Positions 1-8,215 are shown, numbered from the stretch's first letter. The stretch is 64,000 bases of DNA from Acidimicrobiales bacterium (GCA_016716005.1 JADJXE010000001.1:1873001-1937000), one strand, 5' to 3'. The notes: generated by a model from the sequence alone, not told the origin. Program-made: numbers and translations.

Positions 1-380
1 GCTCGACGCTCTACGTGCTGGAGCCGGTGCCGAACCTCGACGGCCGGATCGATTGGCGCCGGGAGCGCGGCCGCGTGCGCGACGAGCTGGCCGCCCGCGT
101 GTCGTCGCTCGGCTACCCGGTCGACGTCCGGGTGGAGGAGCTGGTCGACCCGCTCGACTGGGAGCGCCAGGGCATGGAGCGCGGTACCCCGTTCGCGCTG
201 TCGCACCGGTTCCTGCAGACGGGGCCGTTCCGGCCCGCCAACGTCGATCGGCGGGTCCCCGGCCTGGTGTTCGTGGGCTCGGGTACGGTGCCGGGCGTGG
301 GTGTGCCGATGGTGCTGGTGTCGGGGAGGCTCGCCGCCGACCGGGTCGAGCAGGCGGCGGGAGGACGGCGGCGCGCGTGA
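1..380 (+). CDS. crtI: Phytoene desaturase family protein (CrtI), 3' end only
   Basis: The gene enters from the left edge; codons start at position 3 and 125 residues are visible. The C-terminal block with the FVGSGTVPGVGVPMVLVSG stretch is the FAD-contacting C-terminus of CrtI-type phytoene desaturases, FAD enzymes that introduce double bonds into phytoene. The stop TGA (378-380) overlaps the GTG of crtB, so the two are translationally coupled. The Rossmann N-terminus lies outside the window, so the exact desaturase subtype cannot be judged; the position directly before crtB supports a true phytoene desaturase. Confidence 0.9.
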   Translation, partial: STLYVLEPVPNLDGRIDWRRERGRVRDELAARVSSLGYPVDVRVEELVDPLDWERQGMERGTPFALSHRFLQTGPFRPANVDRRVPGLVFVGSGTVPGVGVPMVLVSGRLAADRVEQAAGGRRRA

Positions 381-1243
381 GCGTCACCCTCGAACAGAGC
401 TACGAGCTGTGCCGGCGGCTGAACCAGCGGTACGGCACGACCTACTACTGGTCGACGTACCTCCTCCCCCGGGTCAAGCGCCACCACGTGCACGCGCTCT
501 ACGGCTTCTGCCGCCACGCCGACGACATCGTCGACGACCTCGGTCCCGCCAGCACCGAGGCGAGGGCCCGGGCCCTCGCCGACTTCGGCGACCGCTTCTT
601 CGCCGACCTCGACGCCGGTCGCTCCGACGACCCGGTGCTCAAAGCAGTGGTGCACACGGTCCGGGCCTTCGGCATCGACCCCGGGTGCTTCCGCCGCTTC
701 CTGCGGTCGATGACGATGGATCTCACGGTCGAGACCTACGGGACCTACCAGGACCTGCTCGACTACATGGACGGCTCGGCCGCGGTCATCGGCGAGATGA
801 TGCTGCCGATCCTCGAGCCCGACGACCTGGCCGCGGCGCTCCCCCACGCCCGCGACCTGGGCAACGCCTTCCAGCTCACCAACTTCCTGCGTGACGTGGC
901 CGAGGATCTGGACCGCGGTCGGGTGTACCTGCCGCAGGTCGACCTCCACCACTTCGGGGCCGACCCGTGGGCTCGCCGGGTCACCCCCGAGTGGGTCGAC
1001 CTGATGCGCTTCGAGATCGCTCGGACCCGCGACCTCTACGCCTCCGCCGACCTCGGCGTGCCCCTGCTACCGCCCACGTCCGGCCGCACGATCCGAGCCG
1101 CCCGGGTGCTCTACAGCCGGATCCTCGACCACATCGAGACGAACGGCTACGACGTGTTCACCCGCCGGGCCCGCGTGCCGACGTGGCAGAAGGCGGTGCT
1201 GGTCGGGCGGGTGATGCTGGCCAGGGGTCGCGCCGCGCCGTGA
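377..1243 (+). CDS. crtB: Phytoene/squalene synthase family, phytoene synthase CrtB
   Basis: 288 residues, starting at the GTG that overlaps the crtI stop. Phytoene synthase condenses two geranylgeranyl diphosphates to phytoene, the first committed carotenoid step. Both Mg-diphosphate-binding aspartate motifs of the trans-isoprenyl synthase fold are visible: HADDIVDD near residue 50 and NFLRDVAEDLDRGR near residue 170. Length is close to the usual size for the family. Its stop overlaps the next GTG (GTGA), so it lies in a tightly coupled carotenoid operon. Squalene synthase is the alternative family member, but the crtI neighbours favour CrtB. Confidence 0.95.
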   Translation: MSVTLEQSYELCRRLNQRYGTTYYWSTYLLPRVKRHHVHALYGFCRHADDIVDDLGPASTEARARALADFGDRFFADLDAGRSDDPVLKAVVHTVRAFGIDPGCFRRFLRSMTMDLTVETYGTYQDLLDYMDGSAAVIGEMMLPILEPDDLAAALPHARDLGNAFQLTNFLRDVAEDLDRGRVYLPQVDLHHFGADPWARRVTPEWVDLMRFEIARTRDLYASADLGVPLLPPTSGRTIRAARVLYSRILDHIETNGYDVFTRRARVPTWQKAVLVGRVMLARGRAAP

Positions 1244-2013
1244 GCGCGGTCGTGACCGGCGGCGGGGCCGCGGCGGCACGGGGGCTGGCGGGCGTCTCGC
1301 TGGCCGTGGCCGCGGCGTCCATGGTCGCCACGCCCCTCCGGCGACGGGGGCGACGGGGCCCGCTCGCCGACGCGGTGGTGGCAGGGCTGGCCGGCACCAG
1401 CCTGGGCCTGGCCGCCGAGCGGTGGGGCTGGCCCCGCGCCGGCACCGCCGCCGGCGGGGTCGCCCTGGCCACCCTGGCGGTCGAGGTGGTGGGCAGCCGC
1501 ACCGGCGTGCCCTTCGGGAGGTACGGCTACACCGGCGAGCTGCGGCCCACCGTCGGCGGCGTGCCCGCCGTCGTGCCGCTCGCGTGGTTCGCCCTCGGCC
1601 TCCCGGCCCGCGACGTCGGTGCCCGGCTGGCCCCCCGCTCGGCCGCGGGGCGCGTGGTGCTGGGGGCCGCCGCGCTCACCGCGTGGGACCTCTTCCTCGA
1701 CCCCCAGATGACCGCCGAGCGCTACTGGGTGTGGCCGGGCGGCGGGCCCTACCGCGACATCCCGCTGTCGAACTACGCCGGCTGGCTGGCGGTGTCGGCG
1801 GGGGTGATGGCGCTGCTCGACCGTCTCCTCCCCACCGACGGCTCGCCGCCCGACGACCGCCTGCTCGGCCTCTACACGTGGATGGCGGCGATGTCGACGC
1901 TCGGGTTCGCGGTGTTCTTCCGCGATCCCCTGGTGGCGGCGGTGGGGGGGCTGGGCATGGGCGTGCCCGCGGCGCTGGCCTGGAACCGCCGTCGGCGGTC
2001 CGCCCGTGGCTGA
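1240..2013 (+). CDS. cruF: Carotenoid biosynthesis membrane protein, CruF/DUF422 family
   Basis: 257 residues, start GTG 1240 overlapping the crtB stop. This is a polytopic membrane protein with the conserved DUF422 blocks: GRYGYTGELRP, VPLAWF, and AWDLFLDPQM followed by WVWPGGGPYRDIPLSNYAGW. DUF422 proteins include CruF (gamma-carotene 1',2'-hydratase) and bisanhydrobacterioruberin hydratase CruF/C0505, which add water to the psi-end of acyclic or monocyclic carotenoids. The predicted role is therefore hydration of a psi-end group, preparing a hydroxyl for glycosylation by the downstream GT2. The substrate is an inference from context. Confidence 0.85.
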   Translation: MSAVVTGGGAAAARGLAGVSLAVAAASMVATPLRRRGRRGPLADAVVAGLAGTSLGLAAERWGWPRAGTAAGGVALATLAVEVVGSRTGVPFGRYGYTGELRPTVGGVPAVVPLAWFALGLPARDVGARLAPRSAAGRVVLGAAALTAWDLFLDPQMTAERYWVWPGGGPYRDIPLSNYAGWLAVSAGVMALLDRLLPTDGSPPDDRLLGLYTWMAAMSTLGFAVFFRDPLVAAVGGLGMGVPAALAWNRRRRSARG

Positions 2014-3475
2014 CGTCGCGGTCGTCGGGGGTGGCGTCGGAGGGCTGGCCGCCGCGATCCGCCTGGCCGCCGCCGGCCACGACGTGACCCTGCTGGAGCG
2101 GAACGCCGAGCTGGGGGGCAAGCTCACCGTCCGGTCACGGGACGGGTTCACCTTCGAGACCGGGCCGTCGCTGCTCACCCTTCCCCGGGTGTTCGACGAC
2201 CTGTTCCGGGTGGCGGGGACGTCGCTGCCGCAGGAGGTCGACCTGGTCCGGCTCGACCCGGCCTGCCGGTACCGCTTCGCCGACGGATCCGGCTTCGACA
2301 CCCACGATCGCGTCGACGACACGGTGGCGTCGCTCGAGGCCATGTCGCCGGGGTCGGGTGCCGAGTACCGGGCGTTCCTCGACCACGGCCGGCGCGTCTG
2401 GGAGGTGGCCGAGCGCTCGTTCTTCGCCGGTCCCATCGAGTCCCCGCTCCGGCTGGTCCGCCGGATGCGCTCGCCGCTCGACCTGCTCGCCATCGACCCG
2501 CTCCGCACCCTCGCGGGGCGGGCCGCGGCCTCGTTCACCGACCCCCGCCTGCGGCGCTTCGTCGGCCGCTACGCCACCTACTCGGGGTCGTCGCCCTTCC
2601 TCGCCCCGGCCACGCTGGCCTGCATCCCCTGGATCGAGGCGTCGCTGGGCGCGTGGTACCCGCGCGGCGGCCTCGGGACGCTCCGGGACGCCCTCGCCGG
2701 CACCGCCCGCACGCTCGGCGTCCACGTCGCCACCGGCGCCGAGGTGGTCGAGGTGCTCGCCGACGACCGGGCGGTGCGAGGGGTGCGGCGCGCCGACGGC
2801 GAGATCGTCGAGGCCGGCGTGGTCGTGGCCGACGTCGACGCCCTGCACCTCTACGGCGACCTGCTCGACGACCGGGGCGCGCTGCGGCAGGCCCGCCGGG
2901 CGCCGCGATCGTCGTCTGGCTTCGTGCTGCTGCTCGGGGTGGAGGGCGCGACGCCGATGCTGGCGCACCACAACGTGGCCTTCTCGGCCGACGAGCGGGC
3001 CGAGTTCGGAGCCCTGTTCGGCCCGCGCCGCCAGCCGGTCGCCGACCCCACGGTGTACGTGTGCTGCTCTGCCCGCACCGACGCGTCCCAGGCGCCCGCC
3101 GGGTGCGAGAACTGGTTCGTGCTGGTGAACACGCCCGAGGGCCGGGGCGTCGACTGGTCGAGGCACGCCAGCGGCTACCGCGACCACCTGCTGGAGGTGC
3201 TGGCCCACCGGGGGTGGGACCTGGCCGGGCGGGTGCGGTTCTGCGAGGTTGTCACACCGCTCGACATCGAGGCCCGGTACCGGTCACCGGGTGGCTCGAT
3301 CTACGGCACGTCGTCGAACGGCCGGCGGGCCGCCTTCCTGCGGCCCGCCAATCGCGGTCCCCGCCGGGGGCTCTACCTGGTGGGCGGCTCGAGCCACCCC
3401 GGCGGCGGCCTTCCCCTGGTGGCCATGAGCGGGGCGATCGTGGCCGGCATGGTCGCCGAGGACCTGGCCAGGTGA
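2006..3475 (+). CDS. CrtI/CrtD-type carotenoid desaturase (FAD oxidoreductase)
   Basis: 489 residues, start GTG 2006, overlapping cruF by 8 bp. The N-terminal FAD fingerprint VAVVGGGVGGLAAAIRLAAA is followed by the family LLERNAELGGKL motif and by FETGPSLLTLP, typical of CrtI/CrtD/CrtN desaturases. The C-terminus has the GLYLVGGSSHPGGGLPLVAMSG signature. As a second CrtI-like protein beside a CruF homologue it may be the C-3',4' desaturase (CrtD-like) acting after hydration, but subtype assignment from sequence alone is uncertain; a second phytoene or lycopene desaturase is the alternative. Confidence 0.88.
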   Translation: MADVAVVGGGVGGLAAAIRLAAAGHDVTLLERNAELGGKLTVRSRDGFTFETGPSLLTLPRVFDDLFRVAGTSLPQEVDLVRLDPACRYRFADGSGFDTHDRVDDTVASLEAMSPGSGAEYRAFLDHGRRVWEVAERSFFAGPIESPLRLVRRMRSPLDLLAIDPLRTLAGRAAASFTDPRLRRFVGRYATYSGSSPFLAPATLACIPWIEASLGAWYPRGGLGTLRDALAGTARTLGVHVATGAEVVEVLADDRAVRGVRRADGEIVEAGVVVADVDALHLYGDLLDDRGALRQARRAPRSSSGFVLLLGVEGATPMLAHHNVAFSADERAEFGALFGPRRQPVADPTVYVCCSARTDASQAPAGCENWFVLVNTPEGRGVDWSRHASGYRDHLLEVLAHRGWDLAGRVRFCEVVTPLDIEARYRSPGGSIYGTSSNGRRAAFLRPANRGPRRGLYLVGGSSHPGGGLPLVAMSGAIVAGMVAEDLAR

Positions 3476-4713
3476 ACCGCGTCGCGCGCCGCTTCGTCCA
3501 CCGGGTCGGCGCCGGGATGCGGCCGGCGTCGGTGGCCGGGGCTGCCTTCGACGCCCTCCGCGTGGCCGCCGCGCTCGCCGTCCTGGCCCGGTTCCTGCGG
3601 GGCGCCCGGCGCCTCGCCCCCGTGCGACCCGACGACCGGCGGCTGGACGAGACGGTCTCGGTGGTCATCCCGGCGCGCGACGAGGTGGAGCGGCTGGCGC
3701 CCTGCCTCGATGCCCTGCGGGGCGACCCCCAGGTGCACGAGGTGCTGGTGGTCGACGACGAGTCCACCGACGGCACCGCCGACCTGGCCCGCCGACAGGG
3801 GGCGACGGTGGTGCCCGGGCGGCCGCTCCCGCCCGGCTGGGTCGGCAAGCCGTGGGCGCTCGAGCAGGGCCTCCGGGAGGCCAGCGGCGAGTGGGTCCTC
3901 ACCCTCGACGCCGACACCGTGCCCGTCCCCGGCCTGGTGGGCGCCCTGGTGGGGGCGGCCGAGCGCCACGGCTACGACGTGCTCACCGTCGGCGGGCGGT
4001 TCGTGTGCGAGACGGCCGGCGAGCGCTTCCTCCACCCGGCCATGCTCACGACCCTGCTGTACCGCTTCGGCCCTCCCGGCGCCCGCCGGACCCGGCCGCC
4101 GGCCCGCACCATCGCCAACGGCCAGTGCCTGCTGGCCCGGCGGGCCGACCTGCTCGCCGCCGGCGGCTTCGGCCTCGCCGCCGGCAACCTCACCGACGAC
4201 ATCGCCCTGGCCCGGCGGCTGGCCGAGCGAGGTCGGCGCGTCGGCTTCCTGGACGGCACCCGGGTCGTCGAGGTTCGCATGCACGAGTCGCTGGGCGAGG
4301 TGTGGCGCCACTGGGGGCGCTCGCTCCCGATGCCCGACGCCACCCCACCCGGCTGGGCCGTGGCCGACCTCGGCGTGGTGTGGCTCGCCCAGGCCCTCCC
4401 GATGCTGCGGGTCCTCACCGGCCGGGCCGACCCCCTCGACGTGGGCCTCCTCGCCCTGCGGGCCGGTGCCCTGGTGGCGCTGGCCGGCGCGTACCGACGG
4501 CGCGGGCCCTGGTACTGGCTGTCGCCCCTGGCCGACCCGGCGGTGGCGGCGCGCTACACCCACGCGACCCTGTTCCCGGGGCGCACCTGGCGGGGCCGCA
4601 CCTACGGGCGCGGCCGGGCGGCCGACCCGGTCAGCCCGCCGCTGGAGGAGCGGCCGGGCCCGGGCGGCGGGCCCGCTCCTCCAGCCAGGCCTGGCCGAAG
4701 CGCAACCCGATGA
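3472..4713 (+). CDS. Family 2 glycosyltransferase, CruG-like carotenoid glycosyltransferase
   Basis: 413 residues, start GTG 3472 overlapping the preceding stop. A short hydrophobic N-terminal segment precedes a GT-A domain with VSVVIPARDE, VLVVDDESTDGT and the metal-binding LTLDADTVP; hydrophobic stretches near the C-terminus suggest membrane association. In cyanobacteria CruF is encoded next to CruG, a GT2 that glycosylates the CruF-made hydroxyl; the same adjacency here suggests transfer of a sugar to a hydroxylated carotenoid. The last 83 bp overlap the 3' end of the opposite-strand PlsY-like gene, and the Pro/Arg-rich tail of this protein may be a non-functional read-through of that overlap. 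Confidence 0.8.
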   Translation: MNRVARRFVHRVGAGMRPASVAGAAFDALRVAAALAVLARFLRGARRLAPVRPDDRRLDETVSVVIPARDEVERLAPCLDALRGDPQVHEVLVVDDESTDGTADLARRQGATVVPGRPLPPGWVGKPWALEQGLREASGEWVLTLDADTVPVPGLVGALVGAAERHGYDVLTVGGRFVCETAGERFLHPAMLTTLLYRFGPPGARRTRPPARTIANGQCLLARRADLLAAGGFGLAAGNLTDDIALARRLAERGRRVGFLDGTRVVEVRMHESLGEVWRHWGRSLPMPDATPPGWAVADLGVVWLAQALPMLRVLTGRADPLDVGLLALRAGALVALAGAYRRRGPWYWLSPLADPAVAARYTHATLFPGRTWRGRTYGRGRAADPVSPPLEERPGPGGGPAPPARPGRSATR

Positions 4714-5227
4714 TGGCCATGAGCACCCCCGTGGCCGCCACCTCCGCCCGGGGAGCCATGAAGGCCAGCAGCACCGGGAAGCCGAACACGCCCACGCGGG
4801 CGCCGTAAGCGAACGACCCCGTCGCCAGCCAGGTGGCCACGCACACGGTGATCGCGATGAGCGCCGTCCACGGCGCCAGCACCACCATGCCCCCGACGAA
4901 GGTGAGGATCGAGCGCCCCCCGCGGAACTGGGCGAACACCGGCCAGGCGTGGCCGATCATGGCCGCCCCGACGCACGCGTAGCCGACCCACCAGGGCCCA
5001 CCCGCCCACAGCCCCAGGGCGGCCGCGGCCGCCCCCTTGGCCACGTCGCCCGCGAACACCGGGACCGACGCTCGGGCCCCGAGATGGCCCTTCACGTTCC
5101 AGTAGCCGGGGTTGCGGTCGCCGACGCCCCTGGGGTCGACCCCGTGGAGGCGGCCGACGAGCACGGCGACGGGGATCGAGCCCAGCAGGTACGACGCCGC
5201 CACGGCGAGGACCCCCCACGCGTTCAT
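4631..5227 (-). CDS. Divergent PlsY-like glycerol-3-phosphate acyltransferase family protein
   Basis: 198 residues, ATG start, five or six membrane segments. It carries the PlsY layout: GSIPVAVLVGR (motif 1), a Gly/Asn-rich loop GDRNPGYWN (motif 2) and GHAWPVFAQFRGGR (motif 3). Canonical PlsY transfers acyl from acyl-phosphate to glycerol 3-phosphate to make lysophosphatidate. The canonical motif 2 (GSGNxGxTN) and the KGGKG core of motif 3 are altered here, so substrate use may differ. It sits opposite and inside a carotenoid cluster; acylation of a carotenoid glycoside is conceivable but purely speculative. Confidence 0.72.
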   Translation of the reverse strand: MNAWGVLAVAASYLLGSIPVAVLVGRLHGVDPRGVGDRNPGYWNVKGHLGARASVPVFAGDVAKGAAAAALGLWAGGPWWVGYACVGAAMIGHAWPVFAQFRGGRSILTFVGGMVVLAPWTALIAITVCVATWLATGSFAYGARVGVFGFPVLLAFMAPRAEVAATGVLMAIIGLRFGQAWLEERARRPGPAAPPAAG

Positions 5228-5259
5228 CGCCGGGCCCGCCCGCTAGCGTCGGCATCGCC

Positions 5260-6012
5260 GTGGCGCCCATCGTGTCGTTCCACCTCACCCGCTACCCGCC
5301 CGGCCGGCCGGCGCTGGCGGCCATGGCCCGCATGGCCCTCGACCGCCCCGTGCTGGCCCGCACCGCGGGGTTGCGCTTCGCCCGCCTCCTCGGCACCGGC
5401 CGGGGCCAGTCGACCGCCCCGGGGGCGGACCTCTGCCGCTGGGCGCTGCTGGCGGCGTGGGACAGCGAGGATGCGCTCGACGGCTTCCTGGCCGGCTCGC
5501 CCGTGGCGGCCCGCTGGGCCGACCACGGCCGGGAGACCTGGACGGTGCGGCTGCGCACGATCAGCGCCCACGGCACGTGGAGCGGCCGCCGGCCGTTCGC
5601 CCCCGCCCCCGCCCCCGCCCCCGCCCCCGCCTCCGGCTCCGGCTCCGGGCCGGTGGCCGTGCTCACCCGCGCCACGGTGCGGCCCCGGCACTGGCGGGCG
5701 TTCCGCGCCGCCGTGGCCCCGGTCGACGCCCGCCTCGGGGCGCAACCCGGGCGGCTCGCGTCGGTCGGGATCGGCGAGTGGCCGGTGGGCCTCCAGGCCA
5801 CGTTCAGCCTGTGGGCCGGCGCCGCCGACGTCCGGGCTTTCGCCTACGCCGACCCGCTCCACCGCGACGTGATCCGGCGCACCCGCACCGAGGGGTGGTA
5901 CCGCAGCGAGCTGTTCGCCCGCTTCCGCCCGCTGGCCGCCAACGGCACGTGGGACGGGCGCGACCCCCTCGCCGGCCTGCTCACCGGCGGCGCTCACCCC
6001 GACGAGCCGTAG
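5260..6012 (+). CDS. crtA: Spheroidene monooxygenase-like protein (CrtA family)
   Basis: 250 residues, start GTG 5260, with a TAGCGT -10-like element 10 nt upstream. The C-terminal block with RTRTEGWYRSELFARF is characteristic of CrtA, an oxygenase that introduces a keto group at C-2 of acyclic carotenoids. The protein has two similar halves (about residues 1-105 and 128-250), each ending in an A-x-GTW-x-GR-x-P motif, joined by a Pro-Ala/Ser-Gly linker of low complexity (5595-5650). This suggests a duplicated dimeric alpha/beta-barrel fold. Placement beside the carotenoid operon supports a pigment-modifying role. Confidence 0.82.
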   Translation: MAPIVSFHLTRYPPGRPALAAMARMALDRPVLARTAGLRFARLLGTGRGQSTAPGADLCRWALLAAWDSEDALDGFLAGSPVAARWADHGRETWTVRLRTISAHGTWSGRRPFAPAPAPAPAPASGSGSGPVAVLTRATVRPRHWRAFRAAVAPVDARLGAQPGRLASVGIGEWPVGLQATFSLWAGAADVRAFAYADPLHRDVIRRTRTEGWYRSELFARFRPLAANGTWDGRDPLAGLLTGGAHPDEP

Positions 6013-6662
6013 CAGGCCAGCGCCTCGGCGAGCGTGCACTCCTGGACCCCGGGCTCGGACGCCACCGCGGCCAGCCACGGCGGCCGGTTCACCGAGCACA
6101 CCGAGATCGGCGCGTCGAGCCCGGACAGCTGGGCCGCCTGGCGGGCGAAGCTGGTGGCGTAGTCGGGCGGGCGGACGTCGCGGGAGAGCTCGGCCAGCGC
6201 GAACGGATCGGGCGGGACGACCGGGCTGGGCCCCACGGCCGCGACCGAGGGCGTCGACGCGGTGGCGCCGCCGCCGGAGAGACCGGGCCCGTCGGAGAGG
6301 ATCGCTCCCCGCACCAGGTGCGGGCGGGCCCCGGCGATCAGCAGGGCCACGTAGGCGCCGAGGCCCCGCCCGAACACCGTGGCCGGGCCGAGGTGCGCCA
6401 GGGCGGTGTCGGCATCGCCCATCAGCACCTCGCAGGTGTAGCCCCCGCCGGCCGGCACGCTCGAGGCGCCGTGGCCGGTGAGATCCAGGGCGTGGACCGA
6501 CCCCGGCCACGCGGCCAGGTGGTCGGGCAGCGCGCCGGGCGACCGCTCGCCCAGGCCGTGCAGGTGCAACAGGACGGGGCCGGGGCCACCACGCAGCTCG
6601 TGCAGGGCGAGGCGCACGCGCACGTGCTCCAGGTACGTCACCGACGGGGCGGGCGCGGTCAC
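5994..6662 (-). CDS. Alpha/beta-hydrolase fold protein lacking the nucleophile
   Basis: 222 residues, start GTG 6662 in a GTGA overlap with the upstream hydrolase gene. The oxyanion-loop region (LLHLHGLGE) and DLTGHGAS block are typical of alpha/beta hydrolases, but the nucleophile elbow reads VFGRGLGAY, with Gly in place of the expected Ser/Asp/Cys, and a late catalytic His is not obvious. It therefore looks catalytically inactive or specialised for binding. It is co-transcribed with an apparently active paralogue, so the pair might form a heterodimer (inference). It ends 19 bp inside the 3' end of the crtA-like gene. Confidence 0.75.
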   Translation of the reverse strand: MTAPAPSVTYLEHVRVRLALHELRGGPGPVLLHLHGLGERSPGALPDHLAAWPGSVHALDLTGHGASSVPAGGGYTCEVLMGDADTALAHLGPATVFGRGLGAYVALLIAGARPHLVRGAILSDGPGLSGGGATASTPSVAAVGPSPVVPPDPFALAELSRDVRPPDYATSFARQAAQLSGLDAPISVCSVNRPPWLAAVASEPGVQECTLAEALACYGSSG

Positions 6663-7576
6663 GACAGGAACTCGAGCACCAGGTCGGCCACGAGGCGCGG
6701 ACGCTCGATGTGGACGAAGTGCCCGGTGTCGGCGAGGGGGACGAAGCGGGCACCCGGCGGCAGGAAGGGCTCCACGTCGGCCGGGACCGTCCCCCAGCCC
6801 ATCTCCTCGGTCACCAGGCCGAGGACGCCGAGGAAGGGCACGCCGAGGCCGGCCATGCGGAACAGGGCCCACTCGGGGCGCCAGGGGCCGAAGCCGCCGA
6901 ACCGCAGGGCGGGATCGATCTTCCACCGCCAGCCGTCGGGATCGTGGCGTGCCCCGATCGTGACCAGGTACCGCAGCCAGTCGAGGGAGAGCCGGGGGTT
7001 CATGCGCGCCCGCCGTCGGGCCAGCTCGTCGATCGTGCCCGGCTTGCGCATGGCCTCGCGGGCGCGGCGGCGATGGTCGAGCCACCCCTCGAGCTCGGAC
7101 GCCAGCAGGCGGGTGCGCTCCCGGTCGGCCACGTCGGGCTGGTGGCGCCGCGACGGCAGGCCGTCGAGGTTCACGACCGCCCGCACCCGGTGCGGGCACG
7201 ACTCGGCCAGCTGCATCATCAGCCCGCCGCCCTTGGAGTGCCCGAGCACGGGGGCGGACGCGGCCCCGGTGGAGTCGAGCACCGCGACCGCGTCGCGCAC
7301 GTCGGCCTCCCACGAGTAGAGGGCCGCGTGCTCGGAGTCGCCGTGACCCCGCTGGTCCCACGACACGACCCGCCAGCCGCCGTCGGCGAGGAGCGGGGCG
7401 AACACGTCGAACGTGCCGGCGAAGTCGAACCCGCCGTGGGCCACCAGCAGCACGGGGGCTGCCTCGTCGCCCCACTCGTGCACCGCGAGCCCGAGGCCTC
7501 CCAGGTCGACGCGGCGGGAGCGGTCGGGTCGGCGGGCTCCGGGGAAGGTGACGACCTCGTCGTCGATGACGGTCAC
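6659..7576 (-). CDS. Alpha/beta hydrolase
   Basis: 305 residues, start GTG 7576, seven nt downstream of a TATCCT -10 element (probably leaderless). Canonical elements are HGGFDFAGTF (oxyanion region), WDQRGHGDS, the nucleophile elbow GHSKGGG with Ser, and a late DTGHFVHIE supplying His. The family includes epoxide hydrolases, haloperoxidases and esterases; the substrate cannot be told from sequence. It is the first gene of a two-gene operon with the nucleophile-less paralogue. Confidence 0.88.
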   Translation of the reverse strand: MTVIDDEVVTFPGARRPDRSRRVDLGGLGLAVHEWGDEAAPVLLVAHGGFDFAGTFDVFAPLLADGGWRVVSWDQRGHGDSEHAALYSWEADVRDAVAVLDSTGAASAPVLGHSKGGGLMMQLAESCPHRVRAVVNLDGLPSRRHQPDVADRERTRLLASELEGWLDHRRRAREAMRKPGTIDELARRRARMNPRLSLDWLRYLVTIGARHDPDGWRWKIDPALRFGGFGPWRPEWALFRMAGLGVPFLGVLGLVTEEMGWGTVPADVEPFLPPGARFVPLADTGHFVHIERPRLVADLVLEFLS

Positions 7577-7583
7577 GCCGGCG

Positions 7584-7589
7584 AGGATA
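7584..7589 (-). promoter_or_regulatory. -10 element (TATCCT) for the alpha/beta hydrolase operon
   Basis: On the minus strand TATCCT lies seven nt before the GTG at 7576. That spacing places transcription start at or next to the start codon, as in leaderless actinobacterial mRNAs; no Shine-Dalgarno sequence is present. Confidence 0.6.
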
Positions 7590-7606
7590 GGGGCCGGGCG
7601 ACCGGC

Positions 7607-7641
7607 TCAGGTGACCATTCAGGTGACCATGTCAGGTGACC
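7607..7641. repeat. Three near-tandem copies of TCAGGTGACC
   Basis: TCAGGTGACC occurs at 7607-7616, 7619-7628 and 7632-7641. The last copy contains the stop codon and final Val-Thr codons of the 7632-8213 gene, so the 3' end of that gene appears to have been duplicated twice just after its stop. Confidence 0.85.
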
Positions 7642-8213
7642 TGCTGGTACGCCTGGCCCCACAGGTTGTCGTACCCGAGGTACCGGAGCCGGGCCGAGAG
7701 CCGCTCGATGGCGCCGGGGCCGCCGGCCGGGGCCGGGTCCGGGTCCGGGTCCGGAGCCTCGAGCAGCCGGTCGACGATGGCGTCGACGATCGGGTAGCCG
7801 CTGACGGCCGGGTCGTCCTCGTCGAGGAGGGCGGCGACGAGCTCGCGGTCGCGCTCGTCGGCCATGGTCGCGTGACGCCCCCGGCTGGCGTGGAAGCGCA
7901 CCACGGCGGTCGCGAGGGCCCGCTCGGAGTAGGAGCGCCGGGCCCACACCACGTTCGGCCGGCCGGCCCCGGCCGGGGGGGCCTCGACGTCGGGGGCCAC
8001 CGCCAGCCACGCCCAGCCCGAGAGGTCGCCCACGGCGTCGCGCACAATGCTGGGGGCCGGGCCGTCCCGCCAGGCCAGCCAGACCGTCTCCGGGTCGTCC
8101 CCCACCACCAGGCCCCGGTCCGGGAACGAGTCGGCCACCACCGCGCCCAGGCGGGCCCGGACCTCGTCGGGCGACGGCTTCCTGGCGGGTCGTGCCAGCC
8201 AGCGCACGGCCAT
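7632..8213 (-). CDS. Hypothetical protein
   Basis: 193 residues, ATG at 8213, two bp after the stop of the RDD gene, so almost certainly the same operon. I do not recognise a family. It is soluble, with a basic N-terminus, a central Trp-rich strand region and an acidic Asp-Pro linker (APDPDPDPAPA) near residue 155 before a C-terminal segment rich in Leu, Arg and aromatic residues. No catalytic motif is evident. The tight coupling to a membrane RDD protein is the only functional hint. Confidence 0.75.
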   Translation of the reverse strand: MAVRWLARPARKPSPDEVRARLGAVVADSFPDRGLVVGDDPETVWLAWRDGPAPSIVRDAVGDLSGWAWLAVAPDVEAPPAGAGRPNVVWARRSYSERALATAVVRFHASRGRHATMADERDRELVAALLDEDDPAVSGYPIVDAIVDRLLEAPDPDPDPAPAGGPGAIERLSARLRYLGYDNLWGQAYQQVT

Positions 8214-8215
8214 GG

